Assembly (NCBI GenBank): GCA_905116865.2
Contig: CAJHNH020008544.1
Span: 416,669-480,668 of the forward strand
Source of the DNA: Candidula unifasciata
Lineage: Eukaryota > Mollusca > Gastropoda > Stylommatophora > Geomitridae
Direction: 5' to 3'
Length of the DNA: 64,000 bases
This document shows positions 11,369 to 22,388 of the stretch, piece after piece; the first letter of the stretch is position 1; each line of letters begins with the position of its first letter. The notes beneath the pieces are model-generated. The model did not search any database and was not told the DNA's origin. It was given only the letters and a program-made list of their open reading frames with translations. Position numbers and translations under genes: made by a program.

Positions 11369-12569
11369 CATTAGGCGACATTCATAACCGGTGGGGCTTC
11401 AAAATAACGAAAAATTGCATCTCACAAGGGGATGACGGTTGTTTTACCGTAACTTTTGTTTACATATTAATGCGTATCAGTGTGTTTATTTTCTTCTACA
11501 AACATACCTGTCATCTGTTTAACATATTTGCAAGTATATGTGTATGTATTTAATAATTATACAATTAAGGTATTATAGGTTTATGTTTTTATCTGTAAGT
11601 TTGGAGGGGGGGGGGGGGGGGGGGGGGGGGGTTATATATAAGTCTTGTTCCAGCACCTAACAACCCTCTCGGAGGCCCTGTGTGTAGGAAACATGGATCT
11701 AATACCAGTAACGTGAAACTGGTTCTTTACCTGTATATACTCCCTTTCCTTTGCCGTCGGCTTTCAAGTACTAGAACATTCTTGTTGAATTATTATCGAG
11801 TGTTCTCATTGTGTGCCCTATCCAGCTCCACATCTTTTGCTCTTCCCTAGAGTTCTCTCCTCAGCTCCGCATTTATGGCTCTATCACACCACTTAATTTC
11901 TTTGACGATTATTATGCGCAGGCACCAGTTAATAGATGCAATTAACACCATACTTATTTCCTTTCTGATGCATTTCCTTTCATGATCCAAATCCTCGCAA
12001 ATGTTGCAAATTATAATTCTTTGTGGAGTGTTTGTTTTGTCACATTAGGCGCAACTTAGCAGCTTAATGTACTGTATACCATATGCTAATCTATAAGTTT
12101 CAGTGTAGAGCTGGGAACACTATGTAGATTATGGGTACAGTATAACAGACTAATTTGTATGTTAGAGTGTTGTGTGTGGAAGGTATGTAGCTGATAAGTT
12201 ATCATTTTCAGTCCAAGCCGTTATTTTAACTCTTTCAATCACACAGTTATTGTAAACATGAAAAGGTAACATTTCGTGTTCCAGTCATTATACTAACTCC
12301 TTTAATCGCACAGTTTTATGTAGATAAGTCAACATTTCCTGTCTCAGCCTAAATTAATTCTCTTAATCATGCAATAAATACGTGTTTTTTTAAAACTTCT
12401 TCAGAATTTGTGAGCTGGTCTTTAGTTCTCAATTACTATTTTTAACGCTATCATTCCATGATTTTTTTGGTGTTCCCCTTGCTCTGTGCTTATTATATTT
12501 CTTCAGCGTGACTCTGTGTGACAGCTGGTACCAGACCATCTTTTGACTGATACAAATCTTCGTAGTCCT
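11369..12569. other. No gene seen
   Basis: A G run lies at 11606-11631. About 11790-11900 looks like an RTE LINE 3' end in minus orientation (gttctcattgtgtgccctat). The remainder is AT-rich without recognised features. Confidence 0.5.
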
Positions 12570-12850
12570 CTTCGCGTTCATCTTCTGTAAACTCCGGCGA
12601 AAAGTTTTGATTGTTCATCCAATTCTAGGCTTTAATCTTTTCTTAGAACCTGACTGTGCTGCGTGCACAGCTGTTTTACAAATCTGGCTTAACTTATGCA
12701 GGCTGTTGGTTCCTTGCACCTTAGATTCACTCCCATTTCGAAGGATGTCCCCAGTTAACCGACTTCTACGACATGCTTGTTGGGTACGCAATGCGTCTAT
12801 TCTTGCTTTCCCCACAATGGGACCCCGAACCCACACGGGGAAGACTTACA
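12570..12850 (-). mobile_element. SINE family E, copy 3
   Basis: Body matches the 403-690 copy (cttctgtaaactccggcgaa, gcaggctgttggttccttgc, ttctacgacatgcttgttgg) and ends in gaacccacac. The tail is short. Confidence 0.7.
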
Positions 12851-13062
12851 CAAATTAAAATGTAGATTCTAGTTGATCGCCAAGAAGCAACGATGTCGGT
12901 CAAGGATTACTGACGACACATCGACAGTTCATAAGTGTCCCAAACACTGGTACAGTGTTAGCACTGACACGCCCCCTAGTTTGCAGTGCGTGATCTGAAT
13001 AAATGAATGAAACTGGCGCGTTGCATTTTTATTCTATAATGTTCCTGTTTATTGAACAGAGC
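12851..13062. other. No feature recognised
   Basis: Short spacer between SINEs. Confidence 0.4.
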
Positions 13063-13255
13063 GCCCGGCTCTCTAGCGTAGTTGGCTAAACCGGACTGCG
13101 CGGTGACCGGGTGACGAACTCCTTGTGGTCCGGGCTCACGCCCGGGGGTAGGCAAAAAGCCTATTTATCATGGAATCAAGGCCGAAGGGTTGCGATATCC
13201 TTAAAACCGAGCCTAAAGGTTAACATGGCTTCTGGATACTAAAAAAATAAAAAAT
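13063..13255 (+). mobile_element. tRNA-derived SINE family C, copy 1
   Basis: Box A region tctctagcgtagttggctaa, box B-like GGTCCGGGCTCACGCCC, then tatcatggaatcaaggccga and agggttgcgatatcc, ending in an A-rich tail. Other copies are at 24855, 28285 and 50410. Confidence 0.8.
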
Positions 13256-13334
13256 GAACAAAACAGATAGGGTTAACCGTGCAATGTTCATCTCGAACAG
13301 GTAAAAACACTGAAAAGAATTGCTTATTTTTTAG

Positions 13335-13560
13335 AGGACGTTGAGAGGGAGAGAGGGGGTGGCGCCTGGTCTCGAGGTATGGTGTCCTCCTCGATTGCAA
13401 GAGGTCCCGGATTCGGGCCCCGGTGAAGGGTGGGATTTGTTCTGTTCAAATGTACTTCTAGTAATTCCCCATGGTCTCTGCGTAGTGAGATCAGACGACC
13501 GTGCGTATTGTTGCGCACGTAAAAAAATCCATTGGCAGTTGGAAATCAAAAAACAGTAGC
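13335..13560 (+). mobile_element. SINE-like repeat with tRNA-like head
   Basis: ggcgcctggtctcgaggtat with a box-B-like GGTCCCGGATTCGGGCCCC, then cttctagtaattccccatgg and agacgaccgtgcg. A diverged partial copy follows at about 13775-13880. Confidence 0.55.
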
Positions 13561-13904
13561 CTAACGACACTGCCCGGGCAAAATTTGGAGTTGAAAATCT
13601 ACCCAAAATATTTCAGGATCCTTGCCGGTGCACTGGGCTGAGCTGTTTCGGACTCAGATTTGAGTTAAAAGAAGAACGGAGCACTTACAAGTTACTATCG
13701 GTGTGCTATGATGTTGATCCGTTGTCCAAACTTCAAACTTAGAGGACTTGCCTGTTATGGTTTTACAAGTTAATTTTACGGGAGCTCCGTGGTCTCGAGG
13801 CAGGGTGTCCGTCTCGAGTGCTGGAGGTTGGACTTGGACTTCTAGTAATTCTACCTAGTCTCTGGATACTTCAAAGTTAGTTTTACCATTGGAATGACAC
13901 AGTA

Positions 13905-14190
13905 AGTAAGTAAAGTAAAGGACCCTTTTTCATGCCTTGAGGCGTATAGGGCATATAGGGCTAGACCTATATTATTTATAGACCAATCGGCACAAGATGG
14001 GTGATGTGGTCAGCATCACGCCGGCAGCCTTTACTTTCCCGGGACTGCACCCAGTACCCACTCAAGGCTGGGTCGACCTAGGAGCCAAGGTCATTTTTGA
14101 AAAAAGTCCGGCTGCGCCAGGGAGCGAACCCACGACCTTCCGATCCGCGGCGAGCGTCAAGCCGCTCGGCCACGGCGACTCCCTACACAG
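13905..14190 (-). mobile_element. SINE family B, complete minus copy
   Basis: From the tail agtaagtaaagtaaaggacc to the head. On the minus strand the head reads GCCGTGGCCGAGCGGCTTGACG with box B GTCGTGGGTTCGCTCCC. One of the best-preserved copies. Confidence 0.85.
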
Positions 14191-14384
14191 TGAAAGAAGA
14201 CATATAAAAAGAAATGAATAAATAAATACGAATAATGAACGAAGGAATAAAGGAAGTAAAAACATACATAAAGAGAGAAGCTAGAAGAATTCAAAGTGTG
14301 ATCTCCAATCATGGCCGGAATTAGACTCAGTAAGGCCCCAAGATAATATTTAGCCGCCTCTGTCCTTTTCAGTTACACCAGGTA

Positions 14385-14520
14385 ATATCAGACAGAGCAG
14401 CGGCTGGCTGAAAGTTTGAACACTTGGCTCTCAAGCGAGAGACCCAGGTTCGAATCCTCAGTGCAGCTTGAGATTTTTATCTGTCAGGGGCAACAACAGA
14501 AATCCTCACCTGCACAGTCG
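14385..14520 (+). mobile_element. SINE-like element with tRNA-like head
   Basis: gcggctggctgaaagtttga, a ctctcaagcgagag hairpin, and the box B CAGGTTCGAATCC. Only one copy recognised. Confidence 0.5.
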
Positions 14521-14599
14521 TGGCGATAGCACTAGCAATGCGGCCATAAATCCTCAAGTTCCAAGACCCCTCTGCCTACATCTAGAAAGTGGTTAAAAT

Positions 14600-14925
14600 C
14601 ACGACCGGCTCCAGCTGACGGGCTGTGCTGCTGACGTCACCGGGTCGGGCTAACGATGCGTTAACGCAGCATTTCTCAAACTGGGTGCTGAGGCAGCCTG
14701 GGGTGTCCTGAGCGTATGCCAGGGCTGCCGCGTAAAAAAGAAAAGTCGGCTAAAAATGGGAAATAATGAAGAAGGCATGTAGATACTTAAAGATAAAATT
14801 TAAGTTGTCTTTCCTTGCCACTGTCGAAAAAAGTTTATATCTTGTTTGAGAACCGCTGCGTTACCGCATCGTTAGCCTGACGCTGTGACGTCAGCAGCAC
14901 GGCCCGTCAGCTGAAGCCGGTCATG
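14600..14925. mobile_element. Palindromic element P1 with a hAT-like MITE at its centre
   Basis: Inverted arms of about 66 bp (cacgaccggctccagctgac ... gatgcgttaacg) enclose a 192-bp insert at 14667-14858. The insert has hAT-style ends CAGCATTTCTCAAAC / GTTTGAGAACCGCTG and an 8-bp duplication cgttaacg/cgttaccg. That 8-mer is the exact centre of the original palindrome. Confidence 0.85.
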
Positions 14926-15112
14926 ATTTGTCTTGCGTTGGTTTCGACAATGGCAGCGATAGCTGATAGTTCAGGGGCAATGGCAAACTATTGAACGTAA
15001 AATTTGCCTAGAGAAACCATAAAAGTCAAATAATGCTAAAGCTGGTTCTGCAACGTCCTGTAAAGGATACGCAAATAACATATTGTGCAAGACTCATATA
15101 TTTTTGTAACTG
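14926..15112 (+). mobile_element. SINE family D, body without head
   Basis: Starts at atttgtcttgcgttggtttc and ends at ctgtaaaggatacgcaaata. The tRNA-like head is absent because P1 abuts it. Confidence 0.75.
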
Positions 15113-15195
15113 ACTAATCGGAATTAGGTGGACGTTATGGATAGCCACCACCTGCTGCCTTTACTTTCCAGGACTTTACCTCGATACCCATTTTA
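15113..15195 (-). mobile_element. SINE family B fragment
   Basis: gactaatcggaattag ... tttactttccaggactttac matches the middle of family B. Repeated at about 16765-16845 in the second unit. Confidence 0.6.
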
Positions 15196-15425
15196 GACAG
15201 TTTCTTCTTCTTTGCGTTCACCGTCTGTAATCTCCGGCGGAAAGTTCAAGTTGTTCGTCCGCCTCTAGACCTTAGTCTTGTTCCAAAACCTGAATGCCGC
15301 TTCCGCATCCTTTTTACAGAACTGGCTTACTCGTATACAGACTATTGGTTCCTTGCCTCTCGGGCAGATGCACTTTGACTTCGAAGAAGCCCATAGTGGA
15401 CTCTTACGACATGCTTTTGTTTTAT
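15196..15425 (-). mobile_element. SINE family E in duplication unit 1
   Basis: tttcttcttctttgcgttca tail joint, ctccggcggaaagttcaagt and cctctcgggcagatgcactt. Mirrored by the copy at 16846. Confidence 0.7.
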
Positions 15426-15459
15426 CATAGTCGACGTCATTGCACATAATACACTCCCA

Positions 15460-16140
15460 TGTTGCCGCTGCCAACATCCAGCCCGCCAGTTTTACCACGT
15501 CAACATTCAGTCCGCCAGTGTCAGCATTCATTTTGCCACTCACAACGCTGAGTTAGCACTCACGTATATGAGTTAGTCACTCCCAATATTCATTTAGCTA
15601 CTCACACTCACAGTATTCAGTGTCAGTCCACTCCCAACGCTATAGCCACTCACAGTTTAGTCACTCCCAATATTCAGTAACATTCAGTAAGTCGCTCCCA
15701 GTGTTCAGTTAGCCGCTCCTAACGTTCCGTTAGCCGCTCCCAATGTTCACTTAGCCACTCCCAATGTTCAGTTAGCCGCTCCCAATGTTCAGTTAGCCGC
15801 TCCCAATGTTCACTTAGCAATGTTCAGTTAGCCGCTCCCAATGTTCAGTTAGCCGCTCCCAATGTTCAGTTAGCCGCTCCCAATGTTCACTTAGCCACTC
15901 CCAATGTTCAGTTAGCCACTCCCAACGTTCAGTTAGCCGCTTCCAGTTTTCAGTTAGGCACTCCCAATGTTCAGTTAGCCGCTCCCAATGTTCAGTTAGC
16001 CGCTCCTAGTGTTCAGTTAGCCGCTCCCAACATTCAGCCCGCCAGTGTCAACATTCAGTTAGCCACGCCCAGTATTCAGTTATTCACGCCCAATATCCAG
16101 TTTTGCCACTCCCGGCATTCAGTCACCGTGTGTCAACATC
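15460..16140. repeat. 21-bp minisatellite, unit 1
   Basis: Around 30 copies of gttcagttagccgctcccaa with variants (ccactcccaa, gccagtgtcaacattcag), diverging toward the edges. Confidence 0.9.
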
Positions 16141-16285
16141 CAGTTAATCTGTTCCAGTACTCATCTAATCTGTCCTACTATTGATTGAGCCGGTCCCAGT
16201 ATTCAAGAGCCAGTAGTAACATAATTCACTGGGTAATATTGTTAACATTCTACCCCACCGCAAACTTTATAACATTGCAACAAGT

Positions 16286-16546
16286 ATGAAGGAATCCACG
16301 CCCAGAATTTATTCCCTTCACTTATTTATGTTAACAATTTTCGGAACATTTGTTTGGTTGGCTATCGTTGCCGGTTTTTCCCCATCCGGGATGCCTGCCG
16401 AAAATGTGATAACCTCTGAAAGTGTGATAATCCCTGAGAAATTGATAATCCCTGAGAAATTTAGCTTCTCTTCATGGGTGACAAAACAACGTGACAAAGC
16501 TCCAGTAAAGGTTAATATAACCTTTTCATGCGAACGCGCTTTGTAA
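16286..16546 (+). CDS. Small open frame with signal-like N-terminus (doubtful gene)
   Basis: 86 codons. A hydrophobic stretch (LHLFMLTIFGTFVWLAIVAG) at about residues 12-31 resembles a signal peptide or anchor. It is followed by short repeats around IIPEK. The frame runs into SINE D at its end. The copy in the second unit (17997-18116) is cut to 39 codons by a frame change after the hydrophobic part. It may be chance coding within a satellite unit. Confidence 0.2.
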   Translation: MKESTPRIYSLHLFMLTIFGTFVWLAIVAGFSPSGMPAENVITSESVIIPEKLIIPEKFSFSSWVTKQRDKAPVKVNITFSCERAL

Positions 16547-16760
16547 TGCCGGGTTGCTGGGTTTGATCCCAGCTGCGGACCATTTGTTTTGCGTTGGTTT
16601 CAACAATGGTACCGAGAGCTGACAGTTCAAAAGCAATGACAAAACTATTGAACGTAAAATTTGCCTAGAAAAACCACAACAGTCAAAAAATGTTGGTTCT
16701 GCAACGTCCTGTAAAGGATACGGAAATAACATATTATGCAAGACATATATTTTTTACTGA
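16515..16760 (+). mobile_element. SINE family D, complete copy
   Basis: Head gcgaacgcgctttgtaatgc with box B GGGTTTGATCCCAGC, body tgcgttggtttcaacaatgg, and tail gcaacgtcctgtaaaggata. It joins the two tandem units. Confidence 0.8.
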
Positions 16761-16845
16761 CTAATCGGAATTAGATGGTCGTTATGGATAACCACCACCT
16801 GCTGCCTTTACTTTCCAGGACTTTACCTCGATACCAATTTTAGAC

Positions 16846-17075
16846 CGTTTCTTCTTCTTAGTGTTTACCGTCTGGATTCTCCGGCGGAAACTTCAAGTTG
16901 TTCGTCCACCTTTAGACTTTAGTCTTGTTCCAGAACCTGAATGCCGCTTGCGCATCCTTTTTACAGAACTGTCTTACCCGTATGCAGACTATTGGTTCCT
17001 TGCCTCTCAGGCAGATGCACTCTGACTTTGAAGAAGCCCACAGTTAGTGGACTCTTACGACATGCTTGTGTGTTA
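16846..17075 (-). mobile_element. SINE family E in duplication unit 2
   Basis: Close copy of 15196-15425, differing by point changes and a small insertion near 17042. Confidence 0.7.
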
Positions 17076-17109
17076 TCATAGTCGACGTCATTGCACATAA
17101 TACACTCCC

Positions 17110-17860
17110 ATGTTGCCGCTGTCAACATCCAGTCCGCCAGTTTGAACACGTCAACATTCAGTCAGCCACCCTTAACATTCAGTCCGCCAGTGTCAGCATT
17201 TATTTTGCCACTCCCAACGCTGAGTTAGCACTCACAGTATTTAGTTAGTCACTCCCAATGTTCAGTTAGCCGCTCATAATGTTCAGTCAGCCGCCCCCCA
17301 ACACTGAGTCTGCCAGGGTCAGCATTTAGTTAACAACGCCCAGTATTCAATTAGTCACGCCCAATATTTAGTTTGCCACTCCCAACATTCAGTAAGTCGC
17401 TTCAAGTGTTCAGTTAGCCACACCCAACGTTCAGTTAGCCACACCCAACGTTCAGTTAGCCGCTACCAACGTTCAGTTAGCCGCTCCCAATGTTCAGTTA
17501 GCCGCTCCCAATGTTCAGTTAGCCGTTCCCAATGCTCACTTAATCGCTCCCAATGTTGGGTTAGCCACTCCCAACGTTCAGTTAGCCGCTCCCAATGTTC
17601 AGTTAGCCGCTCCCAATGTTGGGTTAGCCACTCCCAACGTTCAGTTAGCCGCTCCCAATGTTCAGTTAGCCGCTCCCAATGTTGGGTTAGCCACTCCCAA
17701 CGTTCAGTTAGCCGCTCCCAATGTTCAGTTAGCCGCTCCCAATGTTCAGTTAGCCACGCCCAGTATTCAGTTAGTCCCGCCCAATATTCAGTTTGCCACT
17801 CCCAGCATTCAGTTTGCCACTTCCGGCACTCAGTTACCGAGTGTCAACATCCAGTTAACC
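17110..17860. repeat. 21-bp minisatellite, unit 2
   Basis: The same unit as at 15460-16140. It includes a higher-order block with gggttagccactcccaacgt repeated several times near 17560-17720, which is absent from unit 1. Confidence 0.9.
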
Positions 17861-17996
17861 TGTTCCAATCCTCATCTAGTCTGTCCTACTATTGATTGAG
17901 CCGGTCCCAGTATTTACTAGCCAGTAGTAACAGAATTCACTGGGCGATATTGTTAACATTCTACCCCACCGCAAACTTTATAACATTGCAACAAGT

Positions 17997-18116
17997 ATGA
18001 AGAAATCCTCGCCCAGAATTTATTCCCTTGACTTATTCATGTTAAAAGTTTTCAGAACATTTGTTGGGTTGGCTATCGTTGCTGGTTTTTCCCACACAGG
18101 ATGCCAGCCGAAAATT
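17997..18116 (+). pseudogene. Shortened copy of the small signal-like frame
   Basis: Matches the start of 16286-16546 (PRIYSLDLFML, LAIVAGFS) but loses the frame and stops at codon 40. Confidence 0.2.
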
Positions 18117-18534
18117 TGATAACCTCTGAGAATTTGATAATCCCTGAGAAATTTAGCTTCTCTTCATGGGTGACAAAACAACGTGACAAAGCTCAGACAT
18201 TCCGTTCAACATGTAAGGAGATTAGAACTGGGGCACCCGTAACGATCATGCTAGCCTGTGTGGGTACAGTTGGTAAACTGAGCTCTCTGAACATAGTTTT
18301 AATTTGTTAACTCATTTATCTTAATCTTCTTCTTTCCGTTCCCCCTGCCAGTTGTTTTTAGATAAGAAGACCACATACATCTATGAAGTCTATGGTGCGA
18401 CACATCTCTTCCACCATTCCACGTAATTGGTTTATATTGGAATGCTAACCGGGCAAACCTGGGATCGCTCTATTGCATGTAGAGAGCATATATGTAACAC
18501 ACAGGTTCCATAGTTGTAAAGATTAATGAACACT
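18117..18534. other. Part of the second unit with no copy in the first
   Basis: After about 18200 the sequence has no match in unit 1. No recognised feature, and no coding frame supported. Confidence 0.4.
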
Positions 18535-18591
18535 TTTCACGCGAACGCGCTTCGAAATTCCGGGTTTGATCCCAACTGCGGACAATTTGTC
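18535..18591 (+). mobile_element. SINE family D head, cut by P2
   Basis: gcgaacgcgcttcgaaattc with box B GGGTTTGATCCCAAC, ending at caatttgtc where P2 starts. The body is missing here. Confidence 0.75.
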
Positions 18592-18917
18592 CACGACCGG
18601 CTCCAGCTGACGGGCCGTGCTGCTGACGTCACCGGGTCGGGCTAACGATGCGTTAACGCAGCATTTCTCAAACTAGGTGCTGAGGCAGCCTGGGGAGTCC
18701 TGAGCGTATGCCAGGGCTGCCGCGTAATAAAGAAAAGTCGGCTAAAAATGTGAAATAATAAAGAAGGCATGTAGATACTTAAAGATACAATTTAAGTTGT
18801 CTTTCCTTGCCACTGTCGAAAAAAGTTTATATCTTGTTTGAGAACCGCTGCGTTACCGCATCGTTAGCCTGACGCGGTGACGTCAGCTGCACGGCCCGTC
18901 AGCTGGAGCCGGTCATG
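18592..18917. mobile_element. Palindromic element P2 with a central hAT-like MITE
   Basis: 326 bp, the same length as P1. The internal MITE is at 18659-18850 (192 bp) with the same central 8-mer duplication. Differences from P1 are scattered point changes. Confidence 0.85.
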
Positions 18918-19035
18918 GTTAAAATAAAGGCAGTAATTTGTAGCAGTGCCAGAAGACTTAAAAATAATACTTTATTAAAGATGGAAGTTGACGCATATCA
19001 AATAAATTAATATTTATTTAATGTTTTTTTTTTTT

Positions 19036-19235
19036 AGTTGTGTATCCTTTACAGAACGTTGCAGAACCAACTCCAGCATTTATTGACTATTCTGGTTTTT
19101 CTAGGCAAATTTTACATTCAGTAGTTTACTATTGCCTTTGCTCTCGATACCACTGTCAATACAAGCGGAAGACAAATCGTCTGCAGCAGGGATTGACCAG
19201 GCACTCCGGCATTAAGAAGCGCATTCGCAACACCT
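19036..19235 (-). mobile_element. SINE family D, minus copy
   Basis: gtatcctttacagaacgttg tail first, then the head with box B on the minus strand near 19185-19200. Confidence 0.75.
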
Positions 19236-19317
19236 AAACCACAGTCTCCAATGTGATAATCTGATTGAGTTTAAATAAGCTTAAAATTGGGGAAAATTTT
19301 GGGCGAATACAGAACAC

Positions 19318-19361
<44 letters not shown>
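19318..19361. repeat. (CA)n microsatellite
   Basis: About 21 dinucleotides, followed by a C-rich run. Confidence 0.97.
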
Positions 19362-19362
<1 letters not shown>

Positions 19363-19819
19363 CCCCCCCCCCTCTCCCCTGTTCTCCCACCCAAAAAAAA
19401 ATTGAACAGGAAGAAACATTCTCAGTAAGGACCACTGGAATCTCTCTTAAACTGTTGAGAACCAGACAATGATTAGAGTTCTGAAACAACAACGTTATAA
19501 AAATATGAAAACAGCTTTCGTCGAATGTGACTTGAAAAGACAAAACAGTAATAAATTATCATGTTCATAAATTGTTCCTTTCACATAACAGAGACAATAT
19601 TTTTTTAATTGTTGGCCCAGTCATTATACAGACAACTGACATATTTATTTTCCAGGATACGTTACATTGTAAACAAGATCGTAAACGCGTGTTGCATGCC
19701 GTTCTGAAGCCAACGAAATGTGCAACAATTTCTAGACCAGAGTTAAAGTTTGTTGCATATCCTCCTCGTGTGGGTTGCGGGGTTCAATTGTGGGGAACCG
19801 TTGCCTCTATAACAAGCAT
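19362..19819. other. No gene seen
   Basis: AT-rich. The final about 80 bp (gtgtgggttgcggggttcaa) may be the head side of the SINE E that follows. Confidence 0.4.
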
Positions 19820-20003
19820 ATCGTAAGAGTCGAATAACTGGAGGCTTCATACGAAATCAGAGTTGCATCTACACGAGAGGCAAAGAATTTACAGTCTGCA
19901 TACAAATAAGTCATATGCATGCAACACTCAAATTCTGGAAGAAACGGACGAACAACCAGAATGTTCGCCGGAATTAACAGCCGGTGAAGACGAAGAAGAA
20001 ATT
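19820..20003 (+). mobile_element. SINE family E, plus copy
   Basis: gagaggcaaagaatttacag ... gccggaattaacagccggtg, ending in gaagacgaagaagaa. This confirms that GAA is the natural 3' tail of the family. Confidence 0.7.
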
Positions 20004-20293
20004 GTATATCCTTTTTAGGACAACACAAACTGACCTCGACATTTGTTTACTGTTTTGTGGTTGGCAATTTTAGGTTGCGTAATTTGTCATTGTATCATCT
20101 GAACGGCTCGACGCTTATACCATTGTCGAAATCAACACAAAGCGATTTTTTGCCAAGTCACCTGCAGCCGACTTCGAATACCGGATTGAGAAATAGTGAA
20201 ACTGCGTGTATAACCCTTAGCCCACAGTCACCGACTAGAAGCAGATGCTTTGCTGAAAGCCACAAAGACCCCTCGAGACTCCGAAGTGAAGTT

Positions 20294-21193
20294 GGCTCTC
20301 CTCCGAACTTCTACCCCCCGCATTATGGCGGCCTGAAATATCCATTCGGGGCTCAGTTCTATTCAAAATATGCCGGCTCCGTATAACGAAACAAATGCTC
20401 TAACAGGGTCTCGGCGATATGTTTCTTGCGGACCTGTTTCTTATTGTTTCTGATTACCTGACAATTCTAAGATACGCAAAACTGCAGACGATAGTAGCAG
20501 ACGATAATAGCGACCGTTGACACTCTCCATTGTCGGACTTTCTGCCGAGGAACAAATCGCGGCAAATCTAGGATCGGCTCGGAAAAACGAAACAAATGCT
20601 CTAACAGGGTCTCAGCGATATGTTACTTGCGGACCTGTTTCTGTGACTATGCCTCACCGCCGACAGTATCCCTATATGGCTGGGACTCACAAGCAGCTGC
20701 TACCGCATCTCCTGCAACTTCCTCCAATTACTTTGCTCGCGTGTCCCAGGCACCTAGTTTAGCTCCCTATCCGCGCCGCGAGTAGCGGCGCGCGGGATAC
20801 CTTCTGCAGTGAGTTTAATCGCGTTTTGCGCAAACCGAAAAGTCTGACATCTACCGCTGCCAAATCCTCAATCGGAAGAACATAATTACTAATCTGCGTG
20901 GGAGCACGTGGTCTACCCGACATATCGCTTTCATCGTCTGTAATGTCTCGAAATTGTCAACGGTCGCTTTTATCGTTTGCTGGTATCGTCTGCAGAAACG
21001 CTCTACATTGTTACCGGTCGCTTTTATCGTCTGCTACTATCGTTTGCAATGTTGCGTCTCTTGAAATTGTCAAGTAATCCTAGTTTTGCCGCGCTTTGTT
21101 CCTTGGCAGAAAGTCCGCATTTTTAATAGGACTGAGCCCCGAGCGGATATTTCAGGCCGCCATAATGCGGGGGTAGAAGTTCGGAGGAAAGCC
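20294..21193. mobile_element. Inverted-repeat DNA element, GGCT-ended family, long copy
   Basis: Ends GGCTCTCCTCCGAACTT and its inverse ending at 21193. Arms of about 70 bp include a conserved gcattatggcggcctgaaat. A second inner inverted pair (gacgatagtagcagacgata / atcgtctgctactatcgt) is present. The flanks gtgaagtt and gcgaattt fit a decayed 8-bp duplication. No transposase frame was found. The middle shares atggctgggactcac and ctagtttagctccc with 29205-29616. Confidence 0.7.
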
Positions 21194-21249
21194 GCGAATT
21201 TTGAAATCTGCAGTTTAATGACGTCAGGATTTGTATTGCCTGATTATTA

Positions 21250-21252
<3 letters not shown>

Positions 21253-21335
<83 letters not shown>

Positions 21336-21340
21336 CTCTT

Positions 21341-21360
<20 letters not shown>
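21253..21360. repeat. (CT)n microsatellite with a GT block
   Basis: About 50 dinucleotides interrupted by (TG)5 near 21326-21335, ending in a T run. Confidence 0.97.
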
Positions 21361-21376
<16 letters not shown>

Positions 21377-21544
21377 ATTCTTTCTAAAGATGCTTCCAAG
21401 TGGAGTGTTTCAGTTTCATGTAGTGCCTTACTTATTTTATGAGCGATTCCTTTGTCTGTGATTACAGATGGGGTTGTCATAAGTGCACTGATAAACTGTA
21501 CACTACGGAAACAATCAGAATTCCTAGACTGCAACATTTCTTCC

Positions 21545-21775
21545 TCTGTGGCTGAGGCGTTGAGAACGCGCCTCGTAAAGCCGGGGTGCCTGGTTCGATC
21601 CCAGCTGCGGATGATTTGGCAAGAGAGCGTCTTGTGTTGGTTTCGACAGTGGTACCGAGAGCTGGCTGTTCAGTTGTGGCAAACCACTCAATGTAAACAT
21701 GCCTAGAAAAACCAAAAACATCCCCAAAATGCTAGATTGGTTCTACAACATTGTTAAGGATACGCAACTAACACT
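21545..21775 (+). mobile_element. SINE family D
   Basis: Head gtggctgaggcgttgagaac with box B GGTTCGATCCCAGC, body and tail. The tail runs into a 98-bp tandem duplication. Confidence 0.8.
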
Positions 21776-21927
21776 GCAACATAATAATCTGTTAAGAGAG
21801 ACAGAACATATCCGAATGGTCTCTGAGTCCTAGATTGGTTCTACAACATTGTTAAGGATACGCAACTAACACTGCAACATAATAATCTGTTAAGAGAGAC
21901 AGAACATATCCGAATGGTCTCTGAGTC
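21732..21927. repeat. 98-bp tandem duplication
   Basis: Two perfect or nearly perfect copies (21732-21829 and 21830-21927) covering the SINE D tail and its 3' flank. Confidence 0.9.
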
Positions 21928-22388
21928 CTATAAATAGTTTTTAACCTATCAAATAATCAGTCGATCATTTTGAAACTCCGCCAAACTTGATAGCAAAATT
22001 GTCAATTTCTTTTTTCACTGTTGTCCTGTCAGTGAAAAGATCAGTTAAAAGATTTGCCCTCAAGATTTTTCTAATATGGTAGAAGCCAATACAGTGGAGT
22101 GGATATAAACCGCACAGAAATCAAAACAACCAGGAAACAATTATTCTGAGAGAAAAAAACAAAAAACCTAACAGCACCATAGATTAGTTCAGACTATAGG
22201 CTATAGTTGTAAATGTCTAACAACAATAGAACAAATAATCATATATCGTGTGGAAGTAGACAGGGCACACTTCTAGATCACTTGCATGGTTGCATGGCAA
22301 GTTGTAACTTAGAATCTTTCCTTACATGGATGACATGTTTACATTTTTGCTGTGAAAGAAACAGAGAACATAACAGAAGAAAGGAACA
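21928..22388. other. No gene seen
   Basis: Unique-looking AT-rich sequence. Confidence 0.4.

Larger units (their letters stand above)
14600..18917. mobile_element. Composite block bounded by two palindromic elements and an 8-bp duplication
   Basis: The two near-identical palindromes P1 and P2 form the edges. Outside them stands the perfect 8-mer gttaaaat (14592-14599 and 18918-18925). Between them lie two tandem units of SINE D, SINE B piece, SINE E and a 21-bp minisatellite. Inside, the P1 right side is the body of a SINE D and the P2 left side is the head of a SINE D, with atttgtc on both sides, as if one SINE D had been split by a palindrome and the block opened there. Confidence 0.8.

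Noticed and set aside
15460..17860. CRISPR-like array of 21-bp repeats
   Set aside because: No spacers. Units abut and drift gradually.
19572..20003. Plus and minus frames near 19.6-20.0 kb as genes
   Set aside because: They overlap a SINE E copy whose body recurs many times in the window.
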